Positions 29,576 to 39,448 of a DNA stretch of 64,000 bases are shown here, piece after piece. Made by a program: the position numbers and the translations under genes. The first letter of the stretch is position 1. Each line of letters opens with the position of its first letter. The notes under the pieces were generated by a model. It did no database searches, was not told the origin of the DNA, and saw only the letters and a program-made list of their open reading frames with translations. The stretch is from Gleimia europaea (GTDB lineage Bacteria; Actinomycetota; Actinomycetes; Actinomycetales; Actinomycetaceae), in assembly GCA_002871995.1 (NCBI GenBank), contig PNHW01000002.1, positions 205,462 through 269,461 on the forward strand, read 5' to 3'.

Positions 29576-30234
29576 GCGTTGCCAACTTTGTTTGCCCGCA
29601 AATGCTCTTCAACTAGCGGCTCCAAAGCCCGGCGAATCTGCTGTTGCACGCTCTCAATATCGCCAGAAGCATCAATCACGCGATAGCGGTCCGCATAGGT
29701 TTTAGACAGCTCATAGTACTGCTCGCGAACGCGATGCTGGAACGAGTTTGGCTCCCTCTCCAACCGGTCCGGCTCGCCCGTACGACGCTCAAATGCAATC
29801 TCCGGATCCAGATCCAAGAAGATCGTCACATCCGGCAATAATCCCCTAACAGCCCACAAATTCAACTGCAAAATCTCATCCACGCCCAGCGCACGCGCAG
29901 CACCCTGGTATGCCACAGAAGAATCCAAGTAGCGGTCTTGCAACACAACCTCGCCGCGATGCAACGCCGGGCGCACCTTCGTTTCCATGTGATAGGCGCG
30001 CTGCGCAGAATACAACAGGGCCTCCGTGTGAGGATCCATGTCATCCGGACCATGAATGATGAGCTCGCGAAGCTTCTCCCCCAGCTCGGTGCCACCCGGC
30101 TCGCGCGTAAGCAACGGGGCAACCCCGCGCCCCTCAAGCCACTGCTTGGTTAGCGCGATCTGTGTGGATTTACCGCAAGAATCGCCGCCCTCGAACGTAA
30201 TGAACAAGCCGGGGTAGGTATCAGTTGAACTCAT
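29572..30234 (-). CDS. tmk: Thymidylate kinase
   Basis: The 220-residue enzyme phosphorylates dTMP to dTDP. The P-loop is FEGGDSCGKSTQ, an unusual Ser-Cys version of the usual GDGAGKST; the DRX motif is VLQDRYLDSSVAYQG and the dTMP-binding REPGGTELGEKLREL is intact. The lid segment ERRTGEPDRLERE is short. It is translationally coupled to holB and follows topA by 63 bases, so the three replication genes are likely transcribed together on the minus strand. Confidence 0.95.
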   Translation of the reverse strand: MSSTDTYPGLFITFEGGDSCGKSTQIALTKQWLEGRGVAPLLTREPGGTELGEKLRELIIHGPDDMDPHTEALLYSAQRAYHMETKVRPALHRGEVVLQDRYLDSSVAYQGAARALGVDEILQLNLWAVRGLLPDVTIFLDLDPEIAFERRTGEPDRLEREPNSFQHRVREQYYELSKTYADRYRVIDASGDIESVQQQIRRALEPLVEEHLRANKVGNA

Positions 30235-30297
30235 ATAAATATCCTCGCATGAGGGTAAGACAAATTTTTGGATCTGCCCACCCGGCCGCGCTTACTA

Positions 30298-33030
30298 CTA
30301 CTCGGCGGCCTTCTTCGCTGCGGTTTTCTTTGCTGCAGGCTTCTTCGCAGTTGTCTTTCTTGTGGTTTTCTTCTTCGTAGTCGTTTTACGCGCAGGCCGT
30401 TTTGCCGGCCCCTTCGCCCGCTTTTCCGCTAGAAGCTCGAAAGCGCGCTCTTCGGAAAGCCCCTCAACACTTTCACTACTGGGCACGGAAATGTTGGTAG
30501 TACCGTCCGTAATGTACGGGCCCCAACGACCATCCTTAACCGTCACCTTCTTTTGCGAAACCGGGTCTAGCCCAAACTCGCGCAAAGGCGGCTTCGCTGC
30601 CCTGCGGCCCCGCGTCTTGGGCTGTGCAAGCAACGCCAACGCATCCTCGAGGCTGAGCGAGAAAATCTGCTCCTCGCTCTCCAAAGAACGCGAATCAGTG
30701 CCTCGCTTGATGTAGGGCCCGTACCGGCCATTCTGCGCGGTAATAGGCGTACCCTCTTCATCTTTGCCAATCTCGCGCGGCAAAGACAGAAGCTGCAAAG
30801 CCTCCTCCAGCGACACCGTTGCCAAATCCATCGACTTAAACAGGGAGGCCGTAGCCGGCTTAATCTTCTTCTTCGAGCCGGCCTGCTCCTCCTCGCTAAT
30901 AACCTCGGAAACGTAGGGGCCAAAACGGCCATTCATCGCCACAATGTCGCGGCCATTCGCCGGATTCATACCCAGCACGCGGCCGTCATTTTCAGCTTCC
31001 TTGAATAGTTCCGCAACCTTATTCGGCGTCAGTTCATCCGGGGCGACGTCGCTCGGAATATTCGCGCGAGCCTCATCCTCGCGCTCCAAATATGGCCCGT
31101 AACGACCCACACGAACCGTTACGCCACCACCCAAATCAAGCGAGTTCACCGCGCGCGCATCAATATCTCCAAGAGACTCAACCTGATGGCGAAGCCCCTT
31201 GCCGTCCGCCGAAACCTTCGGCGCGTCATCCCCCTCACCCAGGTAGAACGACTTCAGCCAGGCCACCGCATTTTGATCCCCAGCCGCAATATGGTCCAGA
31301 TCCTGCTCCATCGAAGCCGTGAAATCATAATCCACAAGATTGCCAAAATGCTTCTCAAGCAACCTCGTAACCGAGAACGCCAGCCAAGACGGAACCAACG
31401 CCTGCCCGCGCTTCGTCACATAACCGCGATCCGTAATCACCGAAATCGTTGCCGCATACGTAGACGGGCGGCCGATCCCGCGCTCCTCCATCGCCCGGAC
31501 CAACGAGGCTTCCGTATAACGCGGCGGCGGCGTAGTTTCGTGCCCCTCAGCGGTGGCACTCACAACGTCAACCTGCGCGCCCTCGCCCAATTTCGGCAAA
31601 CGCTGATCACCGGACTGCTTATCTGCGTAGCGCTCCGCGTCCCGACCCTCCTCATAGGCCGCCAAGAAACCGCGATGCGTTATTACCGTGCCCGAGACCG
31701 AAGCGATCACATCATGCTCCCCGGACGCGAGCGGACCCACCTCGTTCATCGAAGGCGTGCGCATCCCGATCCGGAGCGTATCCGTAGTACCCGTAGCGTC
31801 CGTCATCTGCGACGCCAACGTGCGCTTCCAGATCAAATCGTAGAGGGCAAGCTGCGCCGAACTTAGCTTTGTTGCAAGCTCGGCCGGCGTGCGGAAATGA
31901 TTACCCGCCGGACGGATAGCCTCATGCGCCTCCTGCGCACCCTTTGCCTTCTTCGCATAAACCCGCGCGGACGACGGCACCGAATCTGTCCCAAACATCT
32001 CGCGAGCTTGCGCCCGCGCCGCCGAAATGGCCTCCTTCGACAGCGCCGTAGAGTCCGTACGCATATACGTGATGTAACCGTTTTCGTACAGCGACTGGGC
32101 CGTTCGCATCGTGTCGCGCGAATTCCAACGGAGCTTACGACCGGCCTCTTGCTGCAACGTCGAAGTTGTAAACGGAGCAGCCGGGCGCCTCTTATACGGC
32201 TTTTGCTCCACCGACAAAACCTTCGCGCCGCCCGCGCCCAGGCCGGAAAGCACATCCGCGAGCGCCTTCGCGGCGCCCTCGTTCAAATGCAAAACCTCAA
32301 GCGGCTTCTTCAGTTGGCCGTCATCACCAAAATCACGGCCCTGCGCCACGCGTAGCCCGTCCACCTGGCTAACCCGGGCGGTGAACTTGCTCTCAGCCTC
32401 AAACTCGGCCTCGATATCCCAATAATTAGCGGCAACGTGAGCCATGCGCTCGCGCTCACGATCAACCACCAGGCGCGTAGCCACCGACTGCACGCGGCCC
32501 GCCGATAGCCCGCGATTCACCTTGCGCCAAAGCACCGGGGAAACCTCGTAGCCAACCAGACGGTCAAGAATTCGGCGCGTCTCCTGCGCATCAACCAAAC
32601 GCGTATCAATATCACGCGTATTCTCAAGCGCCGCAGTCACCGCGTCTTTCGTGATCTCGTTGAACACCATACGCTTAACCGGCACCTTCGGCTTCAAAAC
32701 CTCCAAAAGATGCCATGCGATGGCCTCACCCTCGCGGTCCTCATCCGTTGCGAGGTAGAGTTCGTCGGCCTCTTTAAGCGCGCGGCGCAACTGCGTAACC
32801 GTTTTCTTCTTATCCGGGTTCACCATGTAATAGGGCGCAAAATCGTGTTCGACGTCCACGGCGAACTTACCGAGCGGCCCCTTCTTTTTATCCGCAGGAA
32901 GCTCCGAAGGTTGCGGCAAATCACGAATGTGCCCAACCGAGGCTAAGACAGTAAAGTCCGGGCCAAGATAGTTAGCAATCGTCTTCGCCTTGGCTGGAGA
33001 CTCCACAATAACGAGTTTGTTACCCGCCAC
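30298..33030 (-). CDS. topA: DNA topoisomerase I
   Basis: The 910-residue type IA topoisomerase opens with the Toprim domain (KLVIVESPAKAKTIANYLGP; LATDEDREGEAIAWHL), then the core with the active-site tyrosine in GYITYMRTDST. The C-terminal part has repeated topo C-terminal domains, each with a FGPYV or YGPYI motif (VGRYGPYLER, NGRFGPYVSE, NGRYGPYIKRG, DGRWGPYITDG), and ends in a lysine-rich tail (KKTTRKTTAKKPAAKKTAAK) that helps actinobacterial TopA bind DNA. It relaxes negative supercoils. Zinc fingers are absent, as usual in this phylum. Confidence 0.97.
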   Translation of the reverse strand: MAGNKLVIVESPAKAKTIANYLGPDFTVLASVGHIRDLPQPSELPADKKKGPLGKFAVDVEHDFAPYYMVNPDKKKTVTQLRRALKEADELYLATDEDREGEAIAWHLLEVLKPKVPVKRMVFNEITKDAVTAALENTRDIDTRLVDAQETRRILDRLVGYEVSPVLWRKVNRGLSAGRVQSVATRLVVDRERERMAHVAANYWDIEAEFEAESKFTARVSQVDGLRVAQGRDFGDDGQLKKPLEVLHLNEGAAKALADVLSGLGAGGAKVLSVEQKPYKRRPAAPFTTSTLQQEAGRKLRWNSRDTMRTAQSLYENGYITYMRTDSTALSKEAISAARAQAREMFGTDSVPSSARVYAKKAKGAQEAHEAIRPAGNHFRTPAELATKLSSAQLALYDLIWKRTLASQMTDATGTTDTLRIGMRTPSMNEVGPLASGEHDVIASVSGTVITHRGFLAAYEEGRDAERYADKQSGDQRLPKLGEGAQVDVVSATAEGHETTPPPRYTEASLVRAMEERGIGRPSTYAATISVITDRGYVTKRGQALVPSWLAFSVTRLLEKHFGNLVDYDFTASMEQDLDHIAAGDQNAVAWLKSFYLGEGDDAPKVSADGKGLRHQVESLGDIDARAVNSLDLGGGVTVRVGRYGPYLEREDEARANIPSDVAPDELTPNKVAELFKEAENDGRVLGMNPANGRDIVAMNGRFGPYVSEVISEEEQAGSKKKIKPATASLFKSMDLATVSLEEALQLLSLPREIGKDEEGTPITAQNGRYGPYIKRGTDSRSLESEEQIFSLSLEDALALLAQPKTRGRRAAKPPLREFGLDPVSQKKVTVKDGRWGPYITDGTTNISVPSSESVEGLSEERAFELLAEKRAKGPAKRPARKTTTKKKTTRKTTAKKPAAKKTAAKKAAE

Positions 33031-33161
33031 TTTTTCCTCTTCCTTCCGCTACTAGCGGATACGGATCATTCCCTAAAGTCGAACCCGAAACGTCGGTTGT
33101 TAAACAACTTTTGCACAAGTCCTATCACAGACGCCAACCAGAGAAACACGCAAACCGCGTC

Positions 33162-34670
33162 TTAGGCTGTCACCCGCTTCAACATACCAGCCCGCACAAG
33201 TAGCCCAAGCTGGCTGTACACATGCTTAGAGATTACATCTCTATCCTCATCCGTTAGCACGTGCAGGGCCGAAATGATCTGGCCAATCGCCAGCTCCCCA
33301 TCACACGCCCCCAACGCCGCTGCCATCCACGAGTTCAACTGGATTCGCCTGCCAAACCCGCCTCCCTGCGTCGCAATAATCACCTGCGGGTCCGTGGCTC
33401 CCGGCTCGTAATGGCGTTCCTCGCGCACGTCACTTTCGCGCACAAAAACAGCATCTTCAGAGGTTTCCGGCGTTATCTCGAACCGGAAGATTTCACTCAT
33501 TGCGCTGCCAATGTAGTCACCCGAAGCGCTCTGCGAAGTCACCACCTGTTCACAGACAATCGAGGGGGTTTGTGAGCCGCGCTCCAGCGCTACCATGCCC
33601 AGCCCCACGGCATGCACACCGCGACGCTCAAAATCTGCAATCCACAGCGCGAAGGCGTCCTCGTACTCAGCGGGGCTCATCGCCAGGCGCGCACCATTAT
33701 CACGCATCCACATTTCCACATACTGAGCCGGATCCAGCTGTTCGCGCTGTACCACCCAACCATTCAACCCCGCCGCTTCGAGCCACGCGCGCGGATGGCT
33801 ATCCCACTGCCCCGAGATCTCCCAGTTTCCTAGCAGCAGTGCGCGTCCGTCCGACTTCAAGTGATCCGCCGCGCCCGTGACCACCTCTTTCATCAAATCA
33901 TCACCCGTGCGACCACCGTCGCGATATTCCACGAGGCCGGCGCCGCGTAGTGAATCCGGGGTGATTACAAACGGAGGGTTAGACATGATCAGATCGAACT
34001 GCTCGCCCTCCACCGGGTCATACAGGGAACCTTCACGAGTCTCAATGTCCAGCTCGTTCAACGCGAAATTGAAGCGCGCAAAATCAAGCGCCCGACCCGA
34101 CAAATCCGTTGCCACCACGCGGTTTGCATGCGTTGTCGCGTACATTGCCAACACGCCGCAACCCGTTCCTAAATCCAGTACGCTGTCCACTCGATCGCGC
34201 GGCGTCAGCTGTAAGAGCGCGCGCGTAGCGCCGCCTATTCCCAGCACATGATCGCGACGCGGCGCCGTACCAGTCAGCCCCTCGCCTAGGTCCGACGCTA
34301 TCCACCAGTTGAACTCGGCTTGGCTCGTCACCGCCTCATGCGGCTGCAACTGAACAAGGCCTCGCACCTTCTCCTCGCGTTCTTCCACAAGGCCCAAACG
34401 CACCAAACCATCCACGCCCACCGTTGGCAGTGCCCTAGCCACCTCAGCGGTGGAAACCTCATCCCAAAGCACAAACAACCGCGCCAATACGCTCAAATCA
34501 CCCTGTCCACCTCGAGCCGCAAGCAACGCCGGCACCCGCTCGTTTCGTAGCAGAGCGTTAGCTGCAACCTCGCCAAATAAGGCATTCACATCATCTACAA
34601 AAAAGCGCGTGACAACTAGATCTTTTCGTAAACGGCGGATCAAATCTGGTTCAAGTAACAGAGCGGGCAT
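33162..34670 (-). CDS. SAM-dependent methyltransferase (PrmC/RlmG-like)
   Basis: The 502-residue protein has an N-terminal winged-helix-like region (about 1-130), then a Rossmann methyltransferase domain with VLDLGTGCGVLAMYA (near 165-179), VVATDLSGRALDFARFN and the catalytic loop MSNPPFVI (near 232-239). SNPPF/NPPY loops occur in enzymes that methylate glutamine side chains or exocyclic amines of nucleobases. The C-terminal 120 residues are another mixed domain. Actinobacterial proteins of this size are generally annotated as class I methyltransferases without known substrate; rRNA or release factor are guesses. It lies alone between topA and sodA. Confidence 0.8.
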   Translation of the reverse strand: MPALLLEPDLIRRLRKDLVVTRFFVDDVNALFGEVAANALLRNERVPALLAARGGQGDLSVLARLFVLWDEVSTAEVARALPTVGVDGLVRLGLVEEREEKVRGLVQLQPHEAVTSQAEFNWWIASDLGEGLTGTAPRRDHVLGIGGATRALLQLTPRDRVDSVLDLGTGCGVLAMYATTHANRVVATDLSGRALDFARFNFALNELDIETREGSLYDPVEGEQFDLIMSNPPFVITPDSLRGAGLVEYRDGGRTGDDLMKEVVTGAADHLKSDGRALLLGNWEISGQWDSHPRAWLEAAGLNGWVVQREQLDPAQYVEMWMRDNGARLAMSPAEYEDAFALWIADFERRGVHAVGLGMVALERGSQTPSIVCEQVVTSQSASGDYIGSAMSEIFRFEITPETSEDAVFVRESDVREERHYEPGATDPQVIIATQGGGFGRRIQLNSWMAAALGACDGELAIGQIISALHVLTDEDRDVISKHVYSQLGLLVRAGMLKRVTA

Positions 34671-34914
34671 ATTTATTTACTCAACCTTAATGTCATGTAA
34701 TGAGCTTCAATCATTCTTCCACAAAAGCGCAATATATCAACGAAACGAAGACCGATTTGCAAATCAACCCACCTTCACTTGTAGAATTGCGCACCGGAGA
34801 TATAGGTCTCACCGGCATGCGAGGCACTACAGCCTTCGGTAGAGTCGAAGTGTCGCAACGGGAAATCCGATGCAGTTATTGAAGTTGACACCGACCTTAA
34901 CCAAGGAGTTGAAC

Positions 34915-35544
34915 ATGGCTGTCTACACCCTGCCAGAACTTGATTACGATTATGCTGCTCTTGAGCCGCACATCTCGGCGCAGATCATGGAGCTACACCA
35001 CTCCAAGCACCACGCAAACTACGTAGGTGGCGCAAACACCGCCCTCGAAAAGCTTGAAGAGGCACGCGAAAACGGTGACTTTGCCGCAATCAACCTGTGG
35101 GAAAAGAACCTGGCCTTCAATCTTGGCGGCCACGCAAACCACTCAGTTTTTTGGAAGAACATGACGCCAAACGGTCAGGGCCGCCCCGAGGGTGAGCTCG
35201 CTGCCGCTATCGACGAGTACTTCGGCTCCTTCGAGAAGTTCCAGGCACAGTTCGCCGCCGCAGCACTTGGCCTGCAAGGCTCGGGCTGGGGCATCCTCGC
35301 ATTCGACACGATTTCGGGCCGCCTGGTCACTTACCAGCTGACCGATCAGCAGGGTAACATCCCGGTAGGCGTTGTACCCCTCCTCATGCTCGACATGTGG
35401 GAGCACGCCTTCTACCTGGATTACAAGAACGTGAAGGCTGACTACGTGAAGGCCTGGTGGAACGTCGTTAACTGGGAGGACGTTGCGAAGCGTTTCGACA
35501 ACGCCCGCGCCAAGTTCGGTGACCTCCTGGTAGTTAACGCCTAA
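34915..35544 (+). CDS. sodA: Superoxide dismutase (Mn/Fe)
   Basis: ATG 34915 follows AAGGAG by six bases, giving the standard 209 residues; 45 bases of upstream open frame are ignored. Metal ligands are His28 (MELHHSKHH), His76 ([10 protein letters not shown]), Asp160 and His164 (MLDMWEHAF). GSGWGILAF and [20 protein letters not shown] are family landmarks. The enzyme converts superoxide to peroxide and oxygen in the cytoplasm. Metal choice cannot be read with certainty; the family in actinobacteria is mostly manganese. A perfect hairpin follows. Confidence 0.97.
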   Translation: MAVYTLPELDYDYAALEPHISAQIMELHHSKHHANYVGGANTALEKLEEARENGDFAAINLWEKNLAFNLGGHANHSVFWKNMTPNGQGRPEGELAAAIDEYFGSFEKFQAQFAAAALGLQGSGWGILAFDTISGRLVTYQLTDQQGNIPVGVVPLLMLDMWEHAFYLDYKNVKADYVKAWWNVVNWEDVAKRFDNARAKFGDLLVVNA

Positions 35545-35555
35545 GCTAACCGCCC

Positions 35556-35606
35556 GGTAAAGTTTCAGCCCCGCTCCAAATCACGGAGCGGGGCTGAAAC
35601 TTTACC
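35556..35606. terminator. Bidirectional terminator between sodA and ABC permease
   Basis: A perfect 22-base stem (arms 35556-35577 and 35585-35606, starting GGTAAAGTTTCAGCC) with a 7-base loop AAATCAC separates two convergent genes. Confidence 0.9.
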
Positions 35607-35620
35607 GAAGCGGCGATCTT

Positions 35621-38134
35621 CTAGCCGACATCAGCGAGGGCTTCTACCGGGGACGCCTTCGCGGCCAGGCGAGCCGGCATAATCGACGCCAACAGGGCCG
35701 CTAGGAACGAGATCAAAGCAGCAACTGCCACTTGATCGCACGGGATAACCAGGTGACGAGTAGCCTCACCAATGGGAAGCGCGTGCAGGCCAAGCGCCCC
35801 ATAGCCGATTCCCATGGCCACGCCCACGACGGTGGCAACGCCCGCAATCAGCACGGTCTCCCAGGTGATCATGCGACGCAGATCGCCCTTGGTCATACCA
35901 AGTGCTCGCACCATCGCATTCTCACGTCGGCGTTCAACCACGGACAGGGCGAGCGTGTTGGTAACGCCCACAAGAGCCACCAATACCGATACGGCCAGCA
36001 TGACAACGGTTGCGATCAGCATTGATTTGATTGCCAAAACCATTGCCGCACGCTCTAGGGCGCTACCTCCTATTTGCGGAGCCTGGACTTTGTCCATGAG
36101 GTTGTTCCTCGTCTCCAGCACCTGCGAGATGGAAAGCCCGTCTTTTATCCTCACAAATGCCACGGACGCGTCCACTGCCTCATCGCCGTACATTGCACGC
36201 ACCGCCTCGAAATCTTTCGAAGACAGCGTGTAGTTCGGTGTACGTGCAGCCTGTACTGCAAACGTCATCGACTTGTCGCCAACGCTGAACTGTTTTGTTC
36301 CCTCATCCGGGTCGTACAGCCACCCGTCCACTCCAACGGTTCCTTCAGGCGGCGTGGCAACATCAGTGTGGGCAACCTTTGAGAGGTCTGCGGCCTCGTT
36401 GATCTGCATATAACCATTGCCCATAGGATCAGCCTCGTCACCGGCTGGAACTCGTAGAGCCTTGGTAACTGCAACCTGGGTAACGTTCTCAGTCTTACTA
36501 ATCGCCGTGATTTCCGCATCCGTCAAAGGGCGATTATCTTCAGTACTGACAATCAGATCAATCGGACGCTTCTCGTCAATCTCCGTCAAAACGGAGGTTT
36601 CCACCGATTTTGCACCCACGATCATCATGGTCACCAGCGTGATTCCAAGAACGAGGGCAGTTCCGGTAGCTCCGGTACGAGCGGGATTGCGCCACGTGTT
36701 TTCACCGGCCATTTGGAAGGTGACACTGTTCTTGCCAATGAGCTTCCCAATACCTCGCGTAATGTATGGAACCAGCCAGGTCAGAAGCATGAGCGCACCG
36801 ATGAAGCTGACTACGCCGCCGAGGAATGCGAGGCCAAACTGAGCCGCTTCTTTTCCAAAGTCGGGGCTCACGGTGGCAATGGTGATGCACGCGAGGCCGA
36901 TACCCGTGATTACGATGCCGAAGATCAGGCGGGTGAGCCGCTTACTCTTCTGCACAGCAGCACTATCAACCGGCTCTAGAGCGACCATTGGCGAAAGGTT
37001 TCCTGCTTGGAATGCTGGACGAATACCTGCAATAAGGGTTATGAGTACGCCAATCGCGAGGGCTGAAGCATAGCCCCAGAGCGGGATAGCCAAAAACGCG
37101 TCAGCCCACTCAGGAACAATTTTTGTGAACTTGTTTAGAAGCGTTGAGCTAACCGCACCAAGTAGCAAACCAGCGATCGAGGCCAGCAGGCCAACGATCA
37201 GGTTTTCTTTGATCATGAGGCCGCGAATCTGCCGGGCATCCGCGCCAATAGCTCGCAGAAGAGCAAGTTCTCGCTTCCTCTGGGCCAACATCACCTGGAA
37301 GGTAGTTGAGATAACGATGATAGCGGTAACGGCTGCAATGCCAGGGAAAACGAGGACTACCGCAAGCACGGCGGGCATGCCCTCCGCGATGTCCTCCATC
37401 TGCTTTTCAACATATTTTTCAGAGGATAAGACAATCTTGTCGGTATCCAAATCCGGCAGAATTTTATGGGCTTCTGCGCGTACGTATTCAACTGCAGCAT
37501 CGCCCTTCTTACCATCAACGTTGAAGACAACTTCTAACACGTAGCGATCATCGTAGAGCTTCGGGATTTGGCCGGCGGCGTACAAAATGCTTGGGGCGGA
37601 GTTGATCCCGTTCTCCACTTCAGTGAAGCCGGAAATCTTGAACTCGCGGTCTATCCCAGTCATTTTGACCTTGCTGCCCACCTTCACAGACAAGTTGGCT
37701 TTAACGAACTCGGGAAGCGCCACTTCATCTGACGCGGCTGGTAGCTTACCTTCGGCTAGTTTCGGGTTTCCAAACGGTTCGGGTCGCACCTGCGCGATTC
37801 TGAGAAAACCGCTATCGGCCCCGCCGGGAACGGTCACTTCTTCAATGCCGACATATATTGGTTCGCCGTGAACTTCTGGATCGTTTTTGAGGTGTTCCCA
37901 GATTTTGTCCGTCGGATTTTGCACGGAGTCATCAAGGTTCTGATAGACGACGTCGCTTATGATTCCGTCAGCGCCTGATACATTCGATGCGACTGAAGCT
38001 TTGGCAGAATATTGGAGCGCACCAGCTAGTCCGAACGCGGTGAGTATGAACGCTACCGCGAGCGCCACGGCTATTACTGTCGCCCGGTAACGCGAACCGT
38101 GCGACTTCATGTTTGCGGATAGTAAGCCTTTCAC
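35621..38134 (-). CDS. FtsX/MacB-type ABC transporter permease
   Basis: The 837-residue protein has a first membrane helix near the N-terminus, an extracellular domain, and two FtsX-type modules of three to four helices each (about 255-390, VVLVFPGIAAVTAIIVISTT... and about 705-830, MLIATVVMLAVSVLVALVGV...), each with the family motif ERRRENAMVRALG or KRELALLRAIGA. Two further helices near 405-460 separate the modules. This double-module layout is usual in actinobacteria and serves export or mechanotransmission, for example of lipids, peptides or lipoproteins. It is coupled to the ATPase gene by a four-base overlap. Confidence 0.9.
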   Translation of the reverse strand: MKGLLSANMKSHGSRYRATVIAVALAVAFILTAFGLAGALQYSAKASVASNVSGADGIISDVVYQNLDDSVQNPTDKIWEHLKNDPEVHGEPIYVGIEEVTVPGGADSGFLRIAQVRPEPFGNPKLAEGKLPAASDEVALPEFVKANLSVKVGSKVKMTGIDREFKISGFTEVENGINSAPSILYAAGQIPKLYDDRYVLEVVFNVDGKKGDAAVEYVRAEAHKILPDLDTDKIVLSSEKYVEKQMEDIAEGMPAVLAVVLVFPGIAAVTAIIVISTTFQVMLAQRKRELALLRAIGADARQIRGLMIKENLIVGLLASIAGLLLGAVSSTLLNKFTKIVPEWADAFLAIPLWGYASALAIGVLITLIAGIRPAFQAGNLSPMVALEPVDSAAVQKSKRLTRLIFGIVITGIGLACITIATVSPDFGKEAAQFGLAFLGGVVSFIGALMLLTWLVPYITRGIGKLIGKNSVTFQMAGENTWRNPARTGATGTALVLGITLVTMMIVGAKSVETSVLTEIDEKRPIDLIVSTEDNRPLTDAEITAISKTENVTQVAVTKALRVPAGDEADPMGNGYMQINEAADLSKVAHTDVATPPEGTVGVDGWLYDPDEGTKQFSVGDKSMTFAVQAARTPNYTLSSKDFEAVRAMYGDEAVDASVAFVRIKDGLSISQVLETRNNLMDKVQAPQIGGSALERAAMVLAIKSMLIATVVMLAVSVLVALVGVTNTLALSVVERRRENAMVRALGMTKGDLRRMITWETVLIAGVATVVGVAMGIGYGALGLHALPIGEATRHLVIPCDQVAVAALISFLAALLASIMPARLAAKASPVEALADVG

Positions 38135-38889
38135 CGGGTCACGTCTCCAATCTTTTCGGGCGTTGGCTGCGCAATGTCAGCAACGATGCGCCCGTCTCTT
38201 ACAACCAACGTGCGGTCCGCGATTGAGGCAGCGTGCACGTCGTGGGTGACCATGATTACGGTTTGTCCGAGGTGGTCTACGGCGCTACGAAGCATGTTGA
38301 GAACTTCGGCGGAGGCGGCGGAGTCGAGGTTTCCGGTTGGCTCGTCGGCGACGAGGACGGCTGGGCGAGACAGGAGTGCGCGGGCAACAGCGAGGCGTTG
38401 TTGCTGGCCGCCGGAAAGCTCGTGAGGTTTGTGCGTGAGGCGGTCTTCGAGCTGTAGGTTGCGCACGATTTGGCTCATCCACTGCTTGTCAACGCGCTTG
38501 CCGGCAAGCCGCATGGGAAGGGTGAGGTTTGCTTCCGCATCGATTGTGGGAACGAGGTTGAAGGCTTGGAAGACGAAGCCGATGTTGTCGCGTCTGAAGT
38601 GGGTAAGTACGCGGTCGTTCATGCTGGTGATCTCGCGCCCGGCGATTGTGACGGTGCCTCGTGTTACTGAATCAAGGCCAGCCAACGAGTGCAGGAGCGT
38701 CGATTTTCCGGACCCGGATGGGCCCATGATTGAGGTGAACTCGCCCTCGAAAATGTCGAGGTCGACGTTGTCGAGGGCCACCACGCGAGTGTCGTCTCGA
38801 CCATAGATTTTTGTAACGGAACGTAACTGTACGATCGGTGTGCGTTGGCTACTTGCGTGCCTTGCAACCGGCATTGTGTGGGCGGACAT
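38131..38889 (-). CDS. ABC transporter ATPase (LolD/MacB type)
   Basis: The 252-residue ATPase has Walker A GPSGSGKST, signature LSGGQQQRLAVARAL, Walker B VLVADEPTGNLD and the H-loop VMVTHDVHAAS. The sequence family is the one that drives FtsX/MacB-type permeases, matching the next gene. Transcription starts divergently from pspC at 39101, with repeated CGATAG boxes in between, so the pair may answer to envelope stress. Confidence 0.93.
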   Translation of the reverse strand: MSAHTMPVARHASSQRTPIVQLRSVTKIYGRDDTRVVALDNVDLDIFEGEFTSIMGPSGSGKSTLLHSLAGLDSVTRGTVTIAGREITSMNDRVLTHFRRDNIGFVFQAFNLVPTIDAEANLTLPMRLAGKRVDKQWMSQIVRNLQLEDRLTHKPHELSGGQQQRLAVARALLSRPAVLVADEPTGNLDSAASAEVLNMLRSAVDHLGQTVIMVTHDVHAASIADRTLVVRDGRIVADIAQPTPEKIGDVTR

Positions 38890-38900
38890 TGTTTCCTCTT

Positions 38901-39044
38901 TCGATAGGTTTAAATCGTTGTTTCCAAACTATCGACAGCCAAGTTTTCGCGTTATCCGGTAACACCCTGGTTTATCCCTGAGTTACGAAGCTGGTTATTT
39001 TTGCGAAATCGTGGTTAAAAATCAGGGTGATCCCCGATAGTTTT
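38901..39044. promoter_or_regulatory. Repeated CGATAG boxes between ABC exporter and pspC genes
   Basis: TCGATAG (from 38901) pairs with CTATCGA (to 38935) as an inverted repeat close to the exporter start; AAACTATCG (38926-38934) also matches CGATAGTTT (39035-39043) in inverted orientation near the pspC side. The 211-base gap is AT-rich. One regulator controlling both directions is a reasonable inference. Confidence 0.45.
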
Positions 39045-39100
39045 GCAATCCACCTAATTCCATAATGGAAGTACGAAAAACCTAGTGGTTGGAGGAAATC

Positions 39101-39292
39101 ATGGCACCACGTCTTTACCGTTCGCGCACGGACCGCTACATCGGTGGCGTGTGCGGTGGCCTTGCTAGGACTTACAACTGGGATCCCACTCTTGTACGAA
39201 TTGTTGCGCTACTGCTAATTCTCGGCATGGGTTCGGGCCTGCTTGTATATCTGATTTTGTGGGCGATCGTCCCGCTTGAACCTGCGTACTGA
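39101..39292 (+). CDS. PspC-domain membrane protein
   Basis: ATG 39101 has GGAGGAAA just upstream and gives 63 residues; the frame also permits an earlier TTG at 39089, which is less likely. RLYRSRTDRYIGGVCGGLAR is the hallmark start of PspC domains, followed by YNWDPTLVRIVALLLIL and one to two membrane helices ending WAIVPLEP. Short stand-alone PspC proteins are common in actinobacteria; the domain is linked to envelope stress. It is divergent from the ABC exporter and closed by the terminator at 39314. Confidence 0.9.
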   Translation: MAPRLYRSRTDRYIGGVCGGLARTYNWDPTLVRIVALLLILGMGSGLLVYLILWAIVPLEPAY

Positions 39293-39313
39293 TCTCTATT
39301 TGTTTCACTTGCA

Positions 39314-39346
39314 AGGGGGTGGGGCTCTTCCGAAGTCCCACCCCCT
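39314..39346 (+). terminator. Terminator after pspC
   Basis: AGGGGGTGGG / CCCACCCCCT with a 13-base loop, followed by GTTTT, ends the single-gene unit. Confidence 0.85.
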
Positions 39347-39448
39347 GTTTTACGATCGGTTGATGCGCGTTCTGGCTAAGACTAGATATCTCGGTTCATT
39401 TCGTTGTTTAATTGGGCAATAATCCATTCTTCACTGAGGTAAATATTC

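Noticed and set aside
31186-31866. Long antisense frame within topA
   Set aside because: Shadow of the GC-rich third-position bias of topA; Arg-rich product and no ribosome site.
34700-34882. Short plus-strand frame before sodA
   Set aside because: No ribosome site, no recognisable composition and it overlaps the sodA leader; the sodA start at 34915 explains the region.
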